Shown here: positions 8,159 through 16,369 of the stretch, in pieces | Numbering within the stretch: the first letter of the stretch is position 1 | How the letters are laid out: each line of letters opens with the position of its first letter | Assembly (NCBI GenBank): GCA_947258715.1 | Contig: CAMYJH010000021.1 | Coordinates: forward strand, 1-50,325 | From: an uncultured Gammaproteobacteria bacterium | GTDB taxonomy: Bacteria; Pseudomonadota; Gammaproteobacteria; HK1 | Direction: 5' to 3' | Length of the DNA stretch: 50,325 nucleotides | Notes under the pieces: generated by a model | Databases searched by the model: none | Told to the model about the DNA's origin: nothing | What the model saw: only the letters and a program-made list of their open reading frames with translations | Program-made: the position numbers and the translations under genes

Positions 8159-9574
8159 TCACAAGCTGCTCAAGTAAGCGTTGATCCGCTCGCCGCAATC
8201 GAGCCCCGGAACGTTTCGACCCGGCGCAATTGACCGCCTAGCACCTCGTTCAATCACTTTCAGGTATCCGGCCGCGGTAGCGCGCCAGGTGTATTTCTCC
8301 GCCACCCGGCTTCGACCGCGCTCGGCATAGCCCTGTTGATTCTCGAGCGCCTCGAGCAGGCCGCGGGCGATATCCTGGGTGTCTGCCGGGTCTACCAGCA
8401 CTCCGGCCTCGTCGACGAAAATTTCCGACGGCCCGCCATTTTTCGTGGCCACCACCGCGAGCCCACAGGCCGCCGCCTCGATGGGCGCAAGACCGAACGG
8501 TTCGTAAAACGAGGTCAGCGCAAATACGGATCCCCGCCGCGCGAGAATCCGGTAGGCCCCGGCCAGCTCCTGCTGCGATTTCAGATTGAGAAAGTCGACA
8601 TTTTTCTGAAGCTGCGCCGCCTGGATTGTTCTTAGAATCGAGCGCAGCACCTCTTGCTCGGGACCGGGTAAGGTCGAAAGCTCAAAATACGGATCGTCGA
8701 TGCCCCGTATGACAATGGCGAGCCGTGCACGCTGCTGCAACTTTTGACTCGAGGCGTAAGCCTCGACTACGCCGGCAACGTTCTTTTTGTGGTCCAGGCG
8801 GCTGGATACGATGATGTAAGGCAACGGCTCATCCGCTGCCCCCCCCAGGAGCATTTCTTTCACCGCCTGGTCCCGGGGCTTTTCTTCGACGGTGAACAGA
8901 TTCGTGTTGACGCCCGGAGGAATCACGGCAAAGCGCGCGTCATCGTGGACATCCACTGCACCAACATAGAGGGGGTGAGAATACTGTTGCATCCGTTCCT
9001 GGCTGGTGGAGGTAATGATGGTCGCGGCTCGTTCCATGCTGAGCCGCTCGGCATGAATGCGCCTGGAAAAGCGGAAGGTTTCTTCCATCTGCGCTTCGTT
9101 TTCGGGGTTGACACCCAGCTTGTCCATCTTCTGCGCGCCGAGGGAGTGTCCGGTGAAAGTAAAGCCGAGTCCTGCCTTGCTTTGCGCCAGCACCGCGCAA
9201 TAGCCGCCGTCGGCATAGTGCGCGGTCATGAAATCCGGCGCATCGTCAGAGTAAGACTCCAACAGGTTGTCGACGAACTCAGCCAGACAGGGCCAAAGAT
9301 ATTCTTTGGCAAGAAAGGCTTCACCGCCGCAGGGAATACGCACAATTCTCGGATTGTCCGGAAACCCTTCGTAGTAATCGACGTCGCCAGAGAACTCCGG
9401 CCATTTGGGATCGCGGATGCGGCGGGTGACGATGTCTACCTGAATGCCGAGCTCGGCGAGCGCCAAGGCGAGTTCCTTGACATACACCAGCTGACCCCCG
9501 AAGTCTGGATGGGCGGTCCAGTAAGAATCCGCCGGATCGAAGTTGCCTTGGGGATTCAAGAACGCGACGCGCAT
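8159..9574 (-). CDS. Sucrose-phosphate synthase (GT4 glycosyltransferase)
   Basis: 471 residues of the GT-B fold, GT4 family. The N-terminus VAFLNPQGNFDPADSYW, then HPDFGGQLVYVKELALALAE, is the signature of single-domain bacterial sucrose-phosphate synthases of the Halothermothrix orenii type. These transfer glucose from UDP- or ADP-glucose to fructose-6-phosphate. FTGHSLGAQKMDKLG and VIPPGVNTNLF are also typical. The retaining-transferase E-x7-E motif is seen as FYEPFGLAPIE near the C-terminus. ATG 9574 is the homology-supported start; the frame open further upstream is Ser/Arg-rich and not protein-like. No phosphatase domain is fused, and no sucrose-phosphatase gene is in the window. It follows the kinase-like gene by 7 bp, so the two are an operon. 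Confidence 0.92.
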   Translation of the reverse strand: MRVAFLNPQGNFDPADSYWTAHPDFGGQLVYVKELALALAELGIQVDIVTRRIRDPKWPEFSGDVDYYEGFPDNPRIVRIPCGGEAFLAKEYLWPCLAEFVDNLLESYSDDAPDFMTAHYADGGYCAVLAQSKAGLGFTFTGHSLGAQKMDKLGVNPENEAQMEETFRFSRRIHAERLSMERAATIITSTSQERMQQYSHPLYVGAVDVHDDARFAVIPPGVNTNLFTVEEKPRDQAVKEMLLGGAADEPLPYIIVSSRLDHKKNVAGVVEAYASSQKLQQRARLAIVIRGIDDPYFELSTLPGPEQEVLRSILRTIQAAQLQKNVDFLNLKSQQELAGAYRILARRGSVFALTSFYEPFGLAPIEAAACGLAVVATKNGGPSEIFVDEAGVLVDPADTQDIARGLLEALENQQGYAERGRSRVAEKYTWRATAAGYLKVIERGARRSIAPGRNVPGLDCGERINAYLSSL

Positions 9575-9581
9575 GGACGGG

Positions 9582-10298
9582 TCAGTCCGATCCGAGCTGT
9601 CGCTTGACCGAATAGTCCTCGTTGACGACGAGCTGCGCCAGCGCCTTGTGAGCCGAGATGATTTCGTGCTCGATGGCAAGCACCTTGTCGATAAAGGGAT
9701 CCAGCTCGGCCTCGTTTCGCCGCCGCTTGTCGCGGTGTGCTCGGGTGTCTTCGTAGTTGCGGTCGATGAAGACGCGGGTGTCGATATTGGACAGCATCGT
9801 CGTGTAGGTGCCTTCGACGATCGCCACCTCAGCATCGCCGACGTCCAGGCGCTCCGAAGTGATGGTGTCCTCCTCGTAGATCACCAGGGGCTTCTCGATC
9901 ACCGAAACTCCTTCCCGAAAGGCGTGGAGATGGGCGTCCAGGAGGTCCAGATGCACCTCCTGCGGGCCCACCCAGTCGATATCCGCGCGCCGGGTCCGGT
10001 CGTTGGTTTTGGGCGGATAGACGAAATAATCGTCCTGCTGAAATATCAGGCAGGATTTTCCGGCGGCCTCCAGCGCCTCGGCCAGCGCCGTCGCCGTCTC
10101 CGACTTGCCGCTGCCGGACTCACCAGCGATAGTAACGGTGTACCTAGCCCCGTGCCGCTCAATTTCCGGCAACACCAGCTCAACGATCCCGGCGGCCGCC
10201 TTGACGTGATGTTCCTCGACGACGATGGAATCCCCTCTCATCAGCGCACCCCGCACGCGGTTCCTAAAAAAAGACCTGGATTGGGCCTTGAAAGCCAC
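9582..10298 (-). CDS. P-loop kinase of the uridine kinase / phosphoribulokinase family
   Basis: Up to 238 residues. A Walker A motif, IAGESGSGKSETA, lies at about residues 57-69. Further down are QQDDYFVYPPKTND (acidic substrate-site motif of the uridine kinase group), a Walker B-like AEVAIVEGTYTTML, then FIDRNYEDTRAHRDKRRRNE. This is the PRK/uridine-kinase superfamily, but the sequence differs clearly from the phosphoribulokinase at 12047, and the phosphate acceptor is unknown. The start is uncertain. GTG 10298 gives the longest product, the internal GTG at 10256 has AGGA 6 bases upstream, and ATG 10241 is also possible. It is translationally close (7 bp) to sucrose-phosphate synthase and divergent from the phosphorylase-like gene. 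This suggests a sugar, polyol or nucleoside substrate in the same pathway. Confidence 0.8.
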   Translation of the reverse strand: MAFKAQSRSFFRNRVRGALMRGDSIVVEEHHVKAAAGIVELVLPEIERHGARYTVTIAGESGSGKSETATALAEALEAAGKSCLIFQQDDYFVYPPKTNDRTRRADIDWVGPQEVHLDLLDAHLHAFREGVSVIEKPLVIYEEDTITSERLDVGDAEVAIVEGTYTTMLSNIDTRVFIDRNYEDTRAHRDKRRRNEAELDPFIDKVLAIEHEIISAHKALAQLVVNEDYSVKRQLGSD

Positions 10299-10314
10299 TG
10301 TCGCTTGTATAAAG

Positions 10315-10338
10315 TTCTAAGATAAAATTCACTTAGAA
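10315..10338. promoter_or_regulatory. TTCTAAG-N10-CTTAGAA dyad between divergent genes
   Basis: Perfect 7-bp inverted repeat arms (10315-10321 and 10332-10338) sit in the AT-rich gap between the kinase-like gene and the phosphorylase-like gene. The arm centres are about 17 bases apart. Position and symmetry fit an operator that controls both divergent transcripts. The binding protein is unknown. Confidence 0.35.
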
Positions 10339-10435
10339 GCAGCCCTTCCGGCCGGTCTTTGGGCGCCGGAGTATAACAAATATCGAATCAGCTGCTTTCG
10401 ATAAAAAATATGCGCAAGGAACAATTTTCAGTGCC

Positions 10436-11491
10436 ATGCCGACCCCCGAACCGAATCGAGCACAATACTCCGAGATCTGGACGGATCTGAATACGAGACT
10501 CAATCGCATCGAGTTAAGCGATGGCGGGCTTGCCGCTGCGCTGGATGCGCTCAAAAGTCAGCAGCTCGATCTGGGGTTCATCAAAGACGACCTGCATTCC
10601 ATGCGTCGTTACCGCTTCGCCCATCCCGAAGACCCGGCGCGCTTTTTTCTCGTTCAGTACAACCCGGTGCGGGCGCTGCGATTCTCGGGCGCCGGTAGAC
10701 GGACACCACCGGAGGGCAGCGTCGCCAAGAACGATGGCTGTTTCCTTTGCCCGGATAACATCCTGTGGCAGCAAGACGGCCTGGAGATGGGCTACGAAAT
10801 CAAGCTCAATCCCACACAATATATCGCCTGGATGAACGCGTTTCCCCTGATGCCGCTACACTGCGTGATCGCCAACGGCAATCATGTTCCACAGGAGTGG
10901 TGCCTCAACGGCGCGACAATCGAATGTCTGAGTCTCGAAAAGATGCTCGACGATTTGGTTAGACTCAGCGAAAGGTTGCCGGGCTACGTGGGTTTCTATA
11001 ACGGCAAGGGCGCGGGCGCCTCTATTCCGGGGCATTTGCATTTCCAGTTTTTCAAAAGGCCCGACCTTTGGCCTCATTTTCCGCTCGAGGTCGCCGCACT
11101 GGAGTCGGGGATCGAAACCCACGGCACGATTCATAACTATCCGCTTGCCGTAAAGTTCTGGCGCGGAGATCCGGAAGACATCGTCGAAGGGGCCGGTTCG
11201 TGGATCCGGCGCTGGCTGAGCCGAAACTCGGATCAATTTTTATCGCTGTCCGCCAATATCATCTCAACCTTCAACCAAGCGCAGCGAAAGTCGGAGCTTT
11301 ATTTCGTGCCCCGGCATCAGTCGCGAGCCCAGTCGCCTGAAATGTCGGGCACCATCGGCGGCATCGAGGTGCTGGGCGAGATGATATTTTCCAGTGAAGA
11401 GGACGGCAAACGCCTGGAGCGCGGCGAAATCGACTACCACACCGCCGAACGCATTCTGTCGGCAGCGCGTTTCGATGGAGTAGACGCTTAA
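10436..11491 (+). CDS. HIT-superfamily nucleotide-sugar phosphorylase / nucleotidyltransferase-like protein (DUF4922-like)
   Basis: 351 residues. The catalytic triad motif of the HIT/GalT superfamily is present as GHLHFQFFK, with His200, His202 and Gln204. HxHxQ is the form found in GDP-hexose phosphorylases and Apa2/GalT relatives, where the middle His attacks the nucleotide phosphate. A likely zinc or structural pair lies in GCFLCPDN (Cys102, Cys105), followed by the NAFPLMPLHCVIA strand typical of the fold. No signal peptide is present. Substrates known for the superfamily include GDP-glucose, GDP-galactose, ADP-sugars and diadenosine polyphosphates; which applies here cannot be told. It diverges from the kinase/sucrose-phosphate synthase operon and is followed by 555 bp without genes. 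The context suggests a role in nucleotide-sugar turnover. Confidence 0.75.
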   Translation: MPTPEPNRAQYSEIWTDLNTRLNRIELSDGGLAAALDALKSQQLDLGFIKDDLHSMRRYRFAHPEDPARFFLVQYNPVRALRFSGAGRRTPPEGSVAKNDGCFLCPDNILWQQDGLEMGYEIKLNPTQYIAWMNAFPLMPLHCVIANGNHVPQEWCLNGATIECLSLEKMLDDLVRLSERLPGYVGFYNGKGAGASIPGHLHFQFFKRPDLWPHFPLEVAALESGIETHGTIHNYPLAVKFWRGDPEDIVEGAGSWIRRWLSRNSDQFLSLSANIISTFNQAQRKSELYFVPRHQSRAQSPEMSGTIGGIEVLGEMIFSSEEDGKRLERGEIDYHTAERILSAARFDGVDA

Positions 11492-12046
11492 AGACCGTAT
11501 ATCACACCTTTTCCGCGGCAGCTCTTGCTTTGCTGCTGGATGCTCTGAGCGTGCATACGGCCGCGGCGCAAGCTTCAGATCTTCCTGGGTAACGCGTGGG
11601 GCCGCAATTGCGCCCAGCGATACGGATTCACACTGATTTCGACCACTGTACGTCCTTTGCGCTGTCCATGATCTTCGTGATCTCCTTCGTCGGGGTACGC
11701 ACCAGCCTCTTTCACGCCTGAAAGATCTGCTGCCGCGGGGCAGGATTTCGAACGAGCGCGGGGTCAGCCGAATGTTCGAAATTACGGATGCCAGATCTTC
11801 AGAATGGCGATTACCTTCGCTCCAATCGTGGGCGCCACTGCAGGCTGGATCGTCAAACATGGCTCACTCCCCGCTGCCTGCCCGCCCACAGCCAGACCGA
11901 CTCCCCGTAAGACGACAAAGAAAGCCACGTGGGGTGCGCCGTGCGCGCCAAGAATGATCGCCATTCCCGCGAAAACGGAATCCCGTCGACAGAAATCGTT
12001 AACCAGTTTTTTTCTCGCGAGTTGCGTGCCCGCGGCACGCTCAAGG
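11492..12046. other. Intergenic region with a degenerate ATTCCCGC repeat
   Basis: About 555 bp between the phosphorylase-like gene and the convergent phosphoribulokinase gene. I see no coding frame with a recognisable motif. Positions 11963-11982 hold an imperfect copy of the ATTCCCGC-GAAA palindrome seen intact at 1708-1727. The remainder looks like decayed sequence. Confidence 0.45.
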
Positions 12047-12934
12047 TTAACGCGCCCGCAGCAGCCTGCGCCGCTTTTGCATCATGTTTTCCAGAATGGG
12101 TGAAAAAATAATTTCGATGGCGAGCCCCATTTTGCCGGCCGGTATCACGATGGAGTTGCGCCTGGACATGAAGGAATTGTGCATCATTGTGAGTAGATAG
12201 GGAAAGTCGATGCCGAACTTGACCGGGTCCCGCACACGAATGACGCAGAAGCTCTCGTCGGCGGTCGGAATGTCACGGGCGATGAAGGGGTTTGACGTAT
12301 CGACCGTGGGGACGCGCTGGAAGTTGATGTCCGTAAGAGAGAACTGAGGTGCGATGTAGTGCACGTAATCGTGCATGCGCCTGAGTATGTTGTCGGTGAC
12401 GTCCTTGGCATCGTAACCCCGCTCGGCGGTGTCTCTGTGGATTTTCTGGATCCATTCGAGGTTGACGATCGGCACCACGCCGATGAGGAGATCCGGATGC
12501 CGGGCGGCATTTATATTGCCATCCGCCACGCCGCCGTGCAGGCCTTCGTAGAAAAGCAGATCGGTATTGGCGGGTATGGGCTCCCAGGGCGTGAAAGTGC
12601 CGGATTCGCACTTGAACGCCTTCGCTTCGGCATCGTCGTGAATGTAGAAACGGCGGTTGCCGGTGCCGTCCTCGCCGTACGTCCTAAACAGCTGCTCGAG
12701 CTGCTCGAAGTGGTTTCCCTCCGGGCCGAAGTGGCTCAGATTGCGGCCTTCCGCCAGGGCGCTCTTTACCTCCTGGCGCATCTCCTCGCGGTTGTAGCGG
12801 TGATAGCTGTCTCCCCCGATGAAGCAGGCCGACACCTGCTCGCGGAAGAAGATGTGCTCAAATGCGGTTTTGACGGTAGAGGTGCCGGCCCCCGACGAGC
12901 CCGTAACAGCGATGATGGGATGCTTATCTGACAT
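12047..12934 (-). CDS. cbbP: Phosphoribulokinase, proteobacterial class
   Basis: 295 residues, the octameric bacterial type (about 290), which phosphorylates ribulose-5-phosphate to RuBP, the RuBisCO substrate. The Walker A loop TGSSGAGTSTVK is at residues 11-22. FIGGDSYHRYNREEM carries the catalytic and substrate-site Asp, Tyr and Arg. SHFGPEGNHFEQLEQLF and the Walker B-like LLFYEGLHGG follow, as does IHRDTAERGY. It lies 97 bp after cbbS on the same strand, so it is the third gene of a cbbL-cbbS-cbbP unit. The C-terminal KRRRLLRAR is a basic tail. No cbbQ or cbbO lies between cbbS and this gene. Confidence 0.95.
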   Translation of the reverse strand: MSDKHPIIAVTGSSGAGTSTVKTAFEHIFFREQVSACFIGGDSYHRYNREEMRQEVKSALAEGRNLSHFGPEGNHFEQLEQLFRTYGEDGTGNRRFYIHDDAEAKAFKCESGTFTPWEPIPANTDLLFYEGLHGGVADGNINAARHPDLLIGVVPIVNLEWIQKIHRDTAERGYDAKDVTDNILRRMHDYVHYIAPQFSLTDINFQRVPTVDTSNPFIARDIPTADESFCVIRVRDPVKFGIDFPYLLTMMHNSFMSRRNSIVIPAGKMGLAIEIIFSPILENMMQKRRRLLRAR

Positions 12935-13031
12935 TCAGAGAGCCCTCGGAGTGTGTGGCAGTCCGTCGGGCGCGGCGATGGAGCGCGCCGAGAGTAGATT
13001 GCCCGGCAAACCGCAATCGGCTCACCTTGAG

Positions 13032-13385
13032 CTAAGCGGAGCCCCGAAAAATCACCAATGCGGCGCCCTGGGACTGGGACTCGTTGTCGTATCCGATGAG
13101 GCGCACGTGATTTCCGGGGTTCGCCTTGTGGCACGCATCGGCCTCCGCCAGGATCTTGTCCACATCGGTCTCCCCGAACATCGGCAGCTTCCACATGTAC
13201 CAGTAATGCCCAAAAGCATTGTCCGGCTCAGTGTGCTCGATGGCCGGATTCCACCCCTTGGATACGATGTACTTGACCTGTTGGCGAATTCCATTGCGGT
13301 CCATGGGCGGGAGGTAGGAGAAAGTCTCGAACCTGCGGCTGCCGGGATCCCCAATCCGCGATCTGTAATCTGATATTTCAGTCAT
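13032..13385 (-). CDS. cbbS: RuBisCO small subunit (form IA)
   Basis: 117 residues, normal for bacterial small subunits. The N-terminus [20 protein letters not shown] and the core [20 protein letters not shown] and [20 protein letters not shown] are of the form IA type. [11 protein letters not shown] and the end motif [20 protein letters not shown] are also diagnostic. The ATG at 13385 follows AGAAAGGATT and lies 20 bp after the cbbL stop, so the two are co-transcribed and co-translated in balance. The protein caps the L8 core of the cytoplasmic L8S8 enzyme. Confidence 0.97.
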   Translation of the reverse strand: MTEISDYRSRIGDPGSRRFETFSYLPPMDRNGIRQQVKYIVSKGWNPAIEHTEPDNAFGHYWYMWKLPMFGETDVDKILAEADACHKANPGNHVRLIGYDNESQSQGAALVIFRGSA

Positions 13386-13405
13386 GGAAATAATCCTTTC
13401 TGGCT

Positions 13406-14821
13406 TCAGGCGACATCGAGCTTGTCCACGGTGTCGAACTCGAACTTGATTTCCTTCCATGTCTCCATGGCGATAGCGAGCTCGGGACTGCTTTTGGCGG
13501 CTTGGCGCAGCACGTCCCCGCCTTCGCGCTCGAGATCCCGCCCCGCGTTTCGACCTTCGACGCACGATTCCAGCGCCACCCGGTTGGCCGCCGCCCCCGC
13601 CGCGTTGCCCCACGGATGCCCAAGGGTGCCGCCGCCGAACTGAAACACCGCATCATCACCGAAGATCGATACCAGCGCCGGCATGTGCCAGACGTGGATA
13701 CCGCCGGAAGCTACCGGAAACAAACCGGGCATGGCGCCCCATTGCTGGTCGAAGAAGATCCCCTTGGACCGATCTTCCTCCTGCGCCCGCTCGCGCATGA
13801 TGTCGATCCAGCCAAGCGTCGCCCGGCGATCGCCCTCCAGCTTGCCCACCACGGTGCCCGAATGCAGATGGTCGCCGCCGGAAAGCCGCAAACATTTTGC
13901 CAGCACGCGGAAATGCATGCCGTGCTTTGGGTGGCGGTCGATAACCGCGTGCATCGCCCGGTGGATGTGCAGCAGCATGCCGTTATTACGACACCAGTTG
14001 GCGAGCCCTGTGTTGGCGCAGAACCCCGCCGTCAGGAAGTCGTGCATGATGATCGGCATGCCGAGCTCCTTGGCGAATTCCGCGCGCTTGTACATTTCCT
14101 CCGGCGTTGGCGCTGTGACGTTACAGTAGTGGCCCTTGCGCTCGCCGGTCTCTGTCTGCGCTTTGTCAATGGCTTCGGCTACGAAGCCGAAACGATCCCG
14201 CCAGCGCATGAACGGCTGTGAGTTGACGTTCTCGTCGTCCTTGGTGAAGTCGAGGCCACCGCGCAGACATTCATAAACGGCGCGCCCGTAGTTCTTCGCC
14301 GACAAACCCAATTTGGGCTTGATAGTGCAGCCCAGCAGGCCCCGGCCGTACTTGTTCAGCTTGTCGCGCTCAACCTGAATACCGTTGGGGGGCCCGCCGC
14401 AAGTCATCACGTATGCGATGGGAAAACGGATGTCCTCGAGGCGCAGGGTGCGCAGCGCCTTGAACCCGAAGACGTTACCGACCAGAGAAGTCAATACGTT
14501 GACTACCGAACCCTCCTCGAAAAGATCGATAGGGTAAGCGATAAAGGCGTAGAAAGACTCGGCATCGCCGGGAACTTCCTCGATGCGGTAGGCGCGGCCT
14601 TTGTAGTAGTCCAGATCGGTGAGGAGATCCGTCCACACCGTGGTCCAGGTGCCGGTGGATGATTCCGCCGCCACCGCGGCCGCGGCCTCTTCGCGGGGTA
14701 CGCCCTGCTGCGGGGTCACCTTGAAGCAGGCGAGGATATCGGTATCCGCGGGCTGGTAATCGGGGGTCCAGTATGTCTGGGCGTAGTCTTTGACGCCCGC
14801 CTGATAGGTCTTTTCGGCCAT
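13406..14821 (-). CDS. cbbL: RuBisCO large subunit (form IA)
   Basis: 471 residues, full length. It carboxylates RuBP in the Calvin cycle. The active-site motif [17 protein letters not shown] gives Lys194 as the carbamylated lysine with its Asp/Glu metal ligands. Loop 6 is [11 protein letters not shown] (Lys327), and [12 protein letters not shown] and GGDHLHSGT carry further catalytic His and Arg. [20 protein letters not shown] and [15 protein letters not shown] place it in form IA rather than IC. No carboxysome shell genes and no cbbQ/cbbO are next to it, although form IA operons usually carry one or the other. Transcription is leftward from the 152-bp gap shared with cbbR, and the start ATG has an AGGAGCAATGAG-like upstream site. 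Confidence 0.98.
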   Translation of the reverse strand: MAEKTYQAGVKDYAQTYWTPDYQPADTDILACFKVTPQQGVPREEAAAAVAAESSTGTWTTVWTDLLTDLDYYKGRAYRIEEVPGDAESFYAFIAYPIDLFEEGSVVNVLTSLVGNVFGFKALRTLRLEDIRFPIAYVMTCGGPPNGIQVERDKLNKYGRGLLGCTIKPKLGLSAKNYGRAVYECLRGGLDFTKDDENVNSQPFMRWRDRFGFVAEAIDKAQTETGERKGHYCNVTAPTPEEMYKRAEFAKELGMPIIMHDFLTAGFCANTGLANWCRNNGMLLHIHRAMHAVIDRHPKHGMHFRVLAKCLRLSGGDHLHSGTVVGKLEGDRRATLGWIDIMRERAQEEDRSKGIFFDQQWGAMPGLFPVASGGIHVWHMPALVSIFGDDAVFQFGGGTLGHPWGNAAGAAANRVALESCVEGRNAGRDLEREGGDVLRQAAKSSPELAIAMETWKEIKFEFDTVDKLDVA

Positions 14822-14927
14822 CGTCTCATTGCTCCTGTTTCTCGGGGCGGCTTCGGATTTACCCGGCTCACTGACCCATGACGGAGGCTTGAATATACCG
14901 GGTTGAAATATAAATTAAATTCAATAA

Positions 14928-14945
14928 TTATGATTGTTCACATAA
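14928..14945. promoter_or_regulatory. Candidate CbbR operator TTATG-N8-CATAA
   Basis: An 18-bp dyad lies in the AT-rich cbbL-cbbR intergenic region, 29 bp upstream of the cbbR start. Its arms are TTATG and CATAA. It fits the TNA-N7/8-TNA pattern known for CbbR sites, and similar half-sites (TTAAATTCAATAATTA, TAATTATTTA) flank it. This is a site call by eye and position. Confidence 0.5.
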
Positions 14946-14973
14946 GTAATTATTTATCTGGTCAATCCCCCTC

Positions 14974-15906
14974 ATGCACCTCACCTTTCGCCAGCTCCAG
15001 GTGTTCGAATCCGTCGCCCGCCAGCAGAGCTTCACCCGCGCCGCCAAGGAGCTGCACTTGAGCCAGCCCGCCGTGTCGATGCAGATCAAGCAGCTGGAGG
15101 GCGCCGTCGGGCTTCCGCTGTTCGAGCAACTGGGCAAGCAGATTCACCTCACGGAGGCGGGCAGCGTCATGCTCCAGTTCAGCCGCCGCATCGCCGGCGA
15201 TTTGCGCGAGGCCGAGGTGGCTATCGAAGAGCTCAAGGGGGTCGAAAGCGGTCGGCTGCGAGTTTCGGTGGCGACCACCGTGAACTATTTTGCGGCGCGC
15301 CTGCTTGCGCGTTTCTGTAACCAATTCCCGGGGGTGCGGGTGAGCCTGGACGTGGCCAACCGGCAGGCGGTGCTGCACCAGCTGGAAGAGAACAGCGTGG
15401 ACATCGTGCTAATGGGTCAGCCGCCCGGCGGCCTCGAGGTCGAGGCCGAAGCGTTCATGGACAATCCGCTGGTGGTCATCGCGCCTCCGACCCATCCCCT
15501 CGTTGGCCGTCGTCGGGTACCCTTATCAGCGCTCGCGACAGAGACATTCCTGATTCGTGAGCCCGGCTCCGGCACGCGCAGCGCCATGGAGCGATTCTTC
15601 GCCGATAAGGGTATCGCTCCCCGCATCAGCGTAGAGATGACCAGCAACGAAGCGATCAAGCAGAGCGTAGAAGCGGGCTTAGGCCTCGGCGTTGTCTCCA
15701 ATCACACCGTAGAGCTTGAATGCGACGCCGGGCGACTCAGAGTCCTGGACGTTCGGTCCTTTCCCATCAAGCGCAAGTGGTACCTGGTACACCGCCGCGG
15801 CAAACGATTGTCGGCGGCCGCCAACGCGTTTCGAGACTTCGTGCTGAACGAGGGGGGCAATGTCAAAGACCACGCCAGAAACCGAAAGCGCAAAGCCATA
15901 GGTTGA
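14974..15906 (+). CDS. cbbR: LysR-type regulator CbbR
   Basis: 310 residues. The N-terminal winged HTH reads MHLTFRQLQVFESVARQQSF, then TRAAKELHLSQPAVSMQIKQ, the classic LysR start. The periplasmic-binding-protein-like effector domain (residues about 90-295) contains LEENSVDIVLMGQPPGGLEV and the IREPGSGTRSAMERFF ligand-loop motif found in CbbR, which senses NADPH, RuBP or other phosphorylated intermediates. It is divergent from cbbL with a shared 152-bp promoter region, the standard arrangement for the activator of a cbb operon, and it probably represses its own gene. Confidence 0.93.
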   Translation: MHLTFRQLQVFESVARQQSFTRAAKELHLSQPAVSMQIKQLEGAVGLPLFEQLGKQIHLTEAGSVMLQFSRRIAGDLREAEVAIEELKGVESGRLRVSVATTVNYFAARLLARFCNQFPGVRVSLDVANRQAVLHQLEENSVDIVLMGQPPGGLEVEAEAFMDNPLVVIAPPTHPLVGRRRVPLSALATETFLIREPGSGTRSAMERFFADKGIAPRISVEMTSNEAIKQSVEAGLGLGVVSNHTVELECDAGRLRVLDVRSFPIKRKWYLVHRRGKRLSAAANAFRDFVLNEGGNVKDHARNRKRKAIG

Positions 15907-16369
15907 ACGTTTCCGGCGACATAAACCCACTATTGGATCAACGTGGCGTCGTCGCTGGCGATACGGTCGAGGACTCTGTCGTTGTAGACTTTAAGCACCA
16001 CGATGCTGCACGCAGCTGAACCGCGTTGCAATTGCGACGAAGAGTTGTTTTATCCGTTTATGCGTCAGGAAAGAAGGGCTCATCGGTGACAAGGTCTTCA
16101 ATACCGGTGTTGTCCTTTTCTCTCGCGCCACTATAGTGTTTGCTTTTCAGCTGTTTTTTGTCGGCTCAAGTGCACTCAGAGGATCATCAATCAGCGTTTA
16201 ACGAGCCGGCCAGGGTCACGATTCTTGATGCCTGGCACGGAATCGTGGGGAAGTAGCATATTCATGCTTACGCGTATATCGATGCTGCCGTCCCGTAGGG
16301 ACGACGTGAACCATGATGATCGCACCCGGCAGATCTTGAGCAACGTGCTCGAAGCGAATTGAACCTGAT
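15907..16369. other. Intergenic region, nothing recognised
   Basis: About 460 bp between cbbR and the dehydratase gene. No frame has a family motif or a ribosome binding site. No strong terminator was seen after cbbR, and the upstream region of the dehydratase shows no clear promoter. Confidence 0.35.

Noticed and set aside
13502..14221. Plus-strand open frame of 239 codons over cbbL
   Set aside because: Antisense to the RuBisCO large-subunit gene; no motif.
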